Translations under genes and position numbers: made by a program | From: CAYQSU01 sp964420325 | GTDB lineage: Bacteria; Pseudomonadota; Alphaproteobacteria; Rhodospirillales; Defluviicoccaceae | Reading direction: 5' to 3' | Length of the DNA: 13,079 nucleotides | Assembly (NCBI GenBank): GCA_964420325.1 | Contig: CAYQSU010000079.1 | Location: forward strand, 1 to 13,079 | Notes under the pieces: model-generated | What the model saw: the letters and a program-made list of their open reading frames with translations, nothing else | Told to the model about the DNA's origin: nothing | Database searches by the model: none | Shown here: one piece after another, positions 8,669 through 13,079 of the stretch | Layout of the letters: each line of letters starts with the position of its first letter | Position numbering within the stretch: the stretch's first letter is position 1

Positions 8669-10081
8669 CTAGATGTGGATGGCACGGCCGGCGACCGCCA
8701 GCGCCGCCTCCTTGATCGCCTCGCTCAGGCCCGGATGACCGTGCGAGGAGCGCGCGACGTCCTCGGCGGAGCCGCCGAACTCGATGGCGACGACCAGCTC
8801 CTGGATCAGGTCCCCGGCCTCCGGTCCGACGATGTGGGCGCCGAGAAGGCGGTCGGTCCTGGCGTCGGCGAGAAGCTTGACGAAGCCCTCGGTGTGGGCA
8901 TTGCAGCGCGCGCGGGAGTTGGCGGTGAAAGGGAACCTGCCCACCCGATACTCGACGCCGTCCTCCTTGAGCTGCTCCTCGGTGCGGCCGGCAGCCGCCA
9001 CCTCCGGCCACGTGTAGACGACGCCGGGAATGGCCTCGTAGTTGACGTGGCCGGCCTCGCCGGCGATCAGCTCGGCGACGGCGACGCCCTCCTCCTCGGC
9101 TTTGTGCGCCAGCATCTTGCCGCCGATCACGTCGCCGATGGCATAGATGCCGGCGACGCTGGTCTGGTAGTGCTTGTCGACCTTGACGAAGCCGCGGTTG
9201 TCGGCCTCGACGCCGACCGTCTCCAGGCCGAGCCCCTCGGTATACGGTCGGCGGCCGACGGCGACGAGCACGGCGTCGACCTCCATGGTCTCGGCGTCGC
9301 CGCCGTCGACCGGCACGACGGTCAGGCGCACGCCGGCCCCCGTCCGCTCGGCCGCCGTCACCTTGCTCTTGAGGCGGAACTCCAGCCCCTGTCTCTTCAG
9401 GATCTTCAGCATCTGGCGCGAGACCTCTGCGTCCATGCCGGCGAGGATCTGGTCGAGGAACTCGACGACCGTGACCTTGGCGCCGAGCCTGCGCCACACC
9501 GTGCCGAGTTCGAGGCCGATGTAGCCCGCGCCGACGACGACCATGGTCCTTGGCACGCGGTCGAGAGCGAGGGCGCCCGTCGAGCTCACGATGCGCTCCT
9601 CGTCGATGTCGATCCCGGGCAGCGTAACGACGTCCGAGCCCGTCGCGATGACGATGCTCTCCGCCTTCAGCGTCCTCGCCTCGCCGCCGTTCCCCGGCGT
9701 CACTGCGACCGTGTCGGCGGCCGCGAGCCGGCCGGCGCCGACCAGGTAGTCCACCTTGTTCTTCCGGAACAGAAGCTCGATGCCCTTGGTCAGGCCGCCG
9801 ACGACGTCGTCCTTGCGCTTCATCATCGCCGCCAGGTCGAGCTCCAGGCCGCCGGCCTTGACGCCGTGCCGCTCGAGTTCGTGGGCGCTCGTCTCGAACA
9901 GGTGCGAGGACTGCAACAGCGCCTTCGAGGGGATGCAGCCGATATTGAGGCAGGTGCCGCCGAGCGCTCCCCGCTTCTCCACGCAGGCCGTCTTCAGGCC
10001 GAGCTGCGCCGCACGGATGGCCGCGACGTAGCCTCCCGGTCCGCCGCCGACGATGATCACGTCGTAACTCGCATCTGTCAT
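8669..10081 (-). CDS. lpdA: Dihydrolipoyl dehydrogenase (E3)
   Basis: This is a 470-residue FAD flavoprotein that reoxidises dihydrolipoyl groups on E2 and reduces NAD+. The FAD-binding motif is GGGPGG (12-17). The redox-active disulfide is C44/C49 in GGTCLNIGCIPSK, and a second dinucleotide fold for NAD is at VVGAGYIGLELGTVWRRLG. The C-terminal interface domain ends with H449 and E454 in HGHPGLSEA, the catalytic base pair contributed by the other subunit. The usual form is HAHPTLSE, so two flanking residues differ but the His and Glu are kept. The ATG at 10081 gives the family start MTDASYDVIIVGGG, with GAGGG 8-9 bases upstream; longer upstream frames run through the promoter region. Closeness to sucA/sucB points to the 2-oxoglutarate dehydrogenase complex, but E3 may also be shared with other lipoyl complexes. 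Confidence 0.97.
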   Translation of the reverse strand: MTDASYDVIIVGGGPGGYVAAIRAAQLGLKTACVEKRGALGGTCLNIGCIPSKALLQSSHLFETSAHELERHGVKAGGLELDLAAMMKRKDDVVGGLTKGIELLFRKNKVDYLVGAGRLAAADTVAVTPGNGGEARTLKAESIVIATGSDVVTLPGIDIDEERIVSSTGALALDRVPRTMVVVGAGYIGLELGTVWRRLGAKVTVVEFLDQILAGMDAEVSRQMLKILKRQGLEFRLKSKVTAAERTGAGVRLTVVPVDGGDAETMEVDAVLVAVGRRPYTEGLGLETVGVEADNRGFVKVDKHYQTSVAGIYAIGDVIGGKMLAHKAEEEGVAVAELIAGEAGHVNYEAIPGVVYTWPEVAAAGRTEEQLKEDGVEYRVGRFPFTANSRARCNAHTEGFVKLLADARTDRLLGAHIVGPEAGDLIQELVVAIEFGGSAEDVARSSHGHPGLSEAIKEAALAVAGRAIHI

Positions 10082-10163
10082 GGCGTCCGCCCTCGTTCCC
10101 GCCGGTCCCGTTCCGACCGCAACCTTAGAACAACCGCCGCCGGAAGGCCACACGCGCCCGCCC

Positions 10164-10184
10164 GAACGTGCTACACTTGAACGT
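10164..10184. repeat. GAACGT direct repeat flanking a -10 element
   Basis: GAACGT occurs at 10164-10169 and again at 10179-10184, 15 bases apart start to start. The second copy forms part of the palindrome AACGTT (10180-10185). The two copies bracket the candidate -10 box of the DUF169 promoter. They could be an operator, but short repeats can arise by chance. Confidence 0.35.
10169..10177 (+). promoter_or_regulatory. Candidate extended -10 promoter for the DUF169 gene
   Basis: TGCTACACT (TG at 10169, TACACT at 10172-10177) is an extended -10 element. It lies in the 139-base region between the divergent lpdA and DUF169 genes. The -35 position (about 10149-10154, CACACG) matches poorly, which an extended -10 can compensate for. 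The 5' leader would be about 37 bases. I could not identify a clear lpdA promoter on the other strand. Confidence 0.4.
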
Positions 10185-10220
10185 TGACGCGCCGCGCAAC
10201 GACAGGGAGGGGACGCCCAG

Positions 10221-11024
10221 ATGGATGCCGCAATGCTCGCCGCCTGTGACGAAACGCTCAACCGCTACCTCCGGCTCTCGAGCTTCCCGGTGGCGGTCCG
10301 GTTCCTCGAGAGCTGGGACGAGGTGCCGCCGCGCGCCAAGCGACCGCTCAAGGACATGAACAACCGCTTCACCACCTGCCAGGCGATCTCGATGTCGCGC
10401 CGCTTCGGCTGGGTGATCGCGCTCGGCGCCGAGGATTCGAGCTGCGTTCTCGGCGCGATGGCACTCGGCATCGAGAAGCGCCTGCCCCACTACCTCGAAG
10501 GCAACCTGTGCGTCGACCTCTACACCGAGAGCCTCGCGGCCGGGCGCCTCAGCGAGGAGAGCGTGCCGAAGCTGCCCGAGGGCGCTTACGTCGGCGTGGT
10601 GACCGCGCCGCTCAACCGCGCCGGCTTCGAGCCCCACTCGATCGTCGTCTACGGCAACGGCGCCCAGATCATGCGCCTCGGCCAGGCCTACCTGTGGAAA
10701 CGGGGCGGAACCCTCAGCAGCGCCTTTCGCGGCCGCATCGACTGCGCCGACCTCGCCATCGCGCCGGTGATCACGGGCGAGCCGCAGATGATCGTGCCGT
10801 GCACCGGCGATCGCATCTTCGGCCAGGTCCAGGATCACGAGGTGGCGTTCAGCTTTCCGTTCTCGCTGATGGACGAAATCCTGGAAGGTCTCGAGGCGAC
10901 CCACAAGGCCGGCGCCGCCCGTTACCCGGTCACCAACTGGCTCAACTACACCGGCGGCTTTCCCAAGTCCTACGACGACTATCGCAGGATGCTCGACGCA
11001 GCCGGATCGCAGGAGTCGCCCTGA
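10221..11024 (+). CDS. DUF169 family protein of unknown function
   Basis: This is a 267-residue, apparently soluble cytoplasmic protein. It resembles the DUF169 (COG2043) family, which has no assigned reaction. The family-like features are FPVAVRFLES (22-31), a TTCQAIS block with C53, SSCVLGAMALG with C75, and a C-terminal CTGDRIFGQVQDHEVAFSFP. Cysteines are at 9, 53, 75, 97, 175 and 194; the last five are spread through conserved-looking blocks and could bind a metal or cluster, which is inference only. No signal peptide or membrane segment is seen. The ATG at 10221 has a strong GGGAGGGG site about 8-10 bases upstream. The gene is divergent from lpdA and convergent with sucB, so it has its own promoter. 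Base composition and codon use look like the neighbours, so recent transfer is not indicated. Confidence 0.88.
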   Translation: MDAAMLAACDETLNRYLRLSSFPVAVRFLESWDEVPPRAKRPLKDMNNRFTTCQAISMSRRFGWVIALGAEDSSCVLGAMALGIEKRLPHYLEGNLCVDLYTESLAAGRLSEESVPKLPEGAYVGVVTAPLNRAGFEPHSIVVYGNGAQIMRLGQAYLWKRGGTLSSAFRGRIDCADLAIAPVITGEPQMIVPCTGDRIFGQVQDHEVAFSFPFSLMDEILEGLEATHKAGAARYPVTNWLNYTGGFPKSYDDYRRMLDAAGSQESP

Positions 11025-11040
11025 GGCCTTCAGACGGCGA
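11016..11040. terminator. Candidate bidirectional hairpin over the DUF169 and sucB stop codons
   Basis: TCGCC-CTGA (11016-11024) can pair with TCAG (11030-11033) and GGCGA (11036-11040), leaving a GGCCT loop and a two-base AC bulge. Both stop codons (TGA at 11022-11024 and, on the minus strand, 11032-11030) lie in the stem arms. No T-run follows on either strand, so termination is a guess. Confidence 0.3.
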
Positions 11041-12256
11041 GCAGGATTCGCTGCGGATCCTCCACGCACTCCTTGACGCGGACCAGGAACGACACCGCCT
11101 CGCGGCCGTCGATGATGCGGTGGTCGTAAGAGAGCGCCACGTACATCATCGGCCGTGCCGCGATCGAACCGTCGGCCAGGACGACCGGCCGCTGTTCGAT
11201 CTTGTGCATGCCGAGGATGCCCGACTGCGGCGGATTGAGGATCGGCGTCGACAGCAGCGAGCCGAACACGCCGCCGTTGGTGATGGTGAACGTGCCGCCC
11301 TGCATCTCCTCGATCTTCAGCCGGCCCTCGCGGGCGCGCTTGCCGAAGTCGGCGATCCTGGCCTCGATCTCGGCGACGCCGAGCGCATCGCAGTCGCGGA
11401 CGACCGGAACCACGAGGCCCTGCGGCGAGGCGACGGCGATGGCGATGTCGTAATGGTTCTTGTAGACGATGTCCTCGCCGTCGATCTCGGCGTTGACGGC
11501 GGGGAACTCCTTCAGCGCGGTGACGCACGCCTTGCAGAAGAGCGACATGATGCCGAGGCGGGCGCCGTGCTTCTTCTCGAACTCGTCGCGGTAGCGCGCC
11601 CGCAGCGCGTCGGCGGCGGTCATGTCGATCTCGTTGAAGGTGGTGAGCATGGCCGCGGTGGTCTGCGCCTGCTTCAGACGGGCGGCGACCATCTGCCGCA
11701 ACCGCGTCATGCGCACGCGCTCCTCGCGGGGAACCGCCCGCCGCGCCGGCAACTCGACGACCTCGGCCGGCGCCTTCGCCGGCGGCGCCTCTCTCCTCGT
11801 CGCGCCGCCCTCGGCGACGAAGGCGAGGACGTCGCCCTTGGTCAGCCTGCCGTCCTTGCCGGTCGCCGGGATCCGCCGGGCATCGAGGCGGTGCTCCTCG
11901 ACCAGCTTGCGCACCGCCGGCGAGAGAGGAGCCGGCGCCGCCGAGGGCGCAGGCTCGCGCGTCGGCTCGGCGGGCACGGGCGGTGCCTTGGCCTCCGGCG
12001 CAGGTGAGGCGGCCGCGGCGCCTTCGGCGATCAGGCCGAGGAGGCCGCCCACCGCCACCTCCGAGCCTTCCGGCGCTGCGATCTCCGCCAACGTTCCGCC
12101 GACCGGCGCGTTGACCTCCAGCGTCACCTTGTCGGTCTCCAGCTCGCAGATCGGCTCGTCGGCCGCCACCGAGTCGCCCACCGCCTTGAACCACTTGGCG
12201 ACCGTGGCCTCCGTCACCGACTCGCCCAGGGTCGGCACCTTGATCTCCGTCGTCAT
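11030..12256 (-). CDS. sucB: 2-oxoglutarate dehydrogenase E2, dihydrolipoyl succinyltransferase
   Basis: This 408-residue core enzyme of the 2-oxoglutarate dehydrogenase complex transfers the succinyl group from its swinging lipoyl arm to CoA. It has one lipoyl domain (1-77) with lipoylated K43 in ETDKVTLEV. An Ala/Pro-rich linker follows (about 80-110), then a peripheral subunit-binding domain (111-147) with LSPAVRKLVEEHRLDARRIP. A second linker leads to the acyltransferase domain (about 175-408). The catalytic motif is DHRIIDG (378-384), with H379 and D383. The protein ends PQRILLAV, typical of succinyltransferases. Length is normal. The ATG at 12256 is the family start; GAGGAG sits only 3 bases upstream, an unusually tight spacing, with another GGAG further back. 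It follows sucA by 39 bases and is probably cotranscribed with it. The alphaproteobacterial synonym is odhB. Confidence 0.98.
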   Translation of the reverse strand: MTTEIKVPTLGESVTEATVAKWFKAVGDSVAADEPICELETDKVTLEVNAPVGGTLAEIAAPEGSEVAVGGLLGLIAEGAAAASPAPEAKAPPVPAEPTREPAPSAAPAPLSPAVRKLVEEHRLDARRIPATGKDGRLTKGDVLAFVAEGGATRREAPPAKAPAEVVELPARRAVPREERVRMTRLRQMVAARLKQAQTTAAMLTTFNEIDMTAADALRARYRDEFEKKHGARLGIMSLFCKACVTALKEFPAVNAEIDGEDIVYKNHYDIAIAVASPQGLVVPVVRDCDALGVAEIEARIADFGKRAREGRLKIEEMQGGTFTITNGGVFGSLLSTPILNPPQSGILGMHKIEQRPVVLADGSIAARPMMYVALSYDHRIIDGREAVSFLVRVKECVEDPQRILLAV

Positions 12257-12295
12257 CGTCTCCTCGGCTCCGCTGCGGGGATGCTGTATCGGCGG

Positions 12296-13079
<784 letters not shown>

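Noticed and set aside
7874..10180. Long open frames that run through the N-run, such as a 768-codon plus-strand frame
   Set aside because: Frames joined across undetermined bases are artificial, and the part beyond the gap is antisense to the MFS gene, the small membrane-protein gene and lpdA.
10082..10261. A 60-residue N-terminal extension of LpdA
   Set aside because: The extra residues are low-complexity, cross the divergent promoter region and overlap the start of DUF169. The ATG at 10081 gives the canonical E3 N-terminus with a ribosome-binding site.

Overview
The window is a GC-rich chromosomal segment of an alphaproteobacterium, most likely Rhodospirillales-like, although genus cannot be read from sequence alone. 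The evidence is: an F1-only ATP synthase operon in the order atpH-atpA-atpG-atpD with priA, not Fo genes, upstream; a DUF484 gene directly ahead of xerC; a sucA-sucB-lpdA group; and strong third-position GC bias, which opens long meaningless frames on the antisense strands. It reads as core, housekeeping DNA. I see no CRISPR array, transposon, phage gene, toxin-antitoxin pair, rRNA or tRNA.

Layout. Positions 1-3696 (minus strand) carry the F1-ATPase genes. atpD (beta) runs off the left edge, preceded in transcription order by atpG (gamma), atpA (alpha) and atpH (delta). A 309-base non-coding stretch (3697-4005) holds a plausible operon promoter and a hairpin behind priA. The primosomal helicase gene priA (minus, 4006-6216) is divergent from a DUF484-xerC pair (plus, 6272 onward) across only 55 bases. 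xerC is cut near its 3' end by a 100-N assembly gap (7906-8005). On the far side of the gap are the 5' end of an MFS transporter gene, a small membrane-protein gene and lpdA (E3). These three are minus-strand genes, probably transcribed together from lpdA. A plus-strand DUF169 gene (10221-11024) lies between lpdA and sucB. It is divergent from the first and convergent with the second, with 5 bases between the convergent stop codons. sucB (E2) and the 3' part of sucA (E1) fill the right end on the minus strand.

How the genes work together. sucA, sucB and lpdA encode the three components of the 2-oxoglutarate dehydrogenase complex of the TCA cycle. The F1 genes encode the catalytic head of ATP synthase; the Fo genes must lie elsewhere. 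PriA restarts stalled replication forks and XerC resolves chromosome dimers. The least understood genes are DUF169, DUF484, the 84-residue membrane protein and the truncated MFS protein. No new multi-gene system is evident. The points most worth checking are the DUF169 gene inside the dehydrogenase cluster with a possible operator at its promoter, the shared hairpin over two convergent stop codons, the very short priA/DUF484 divergent region, and the unresolved gap.
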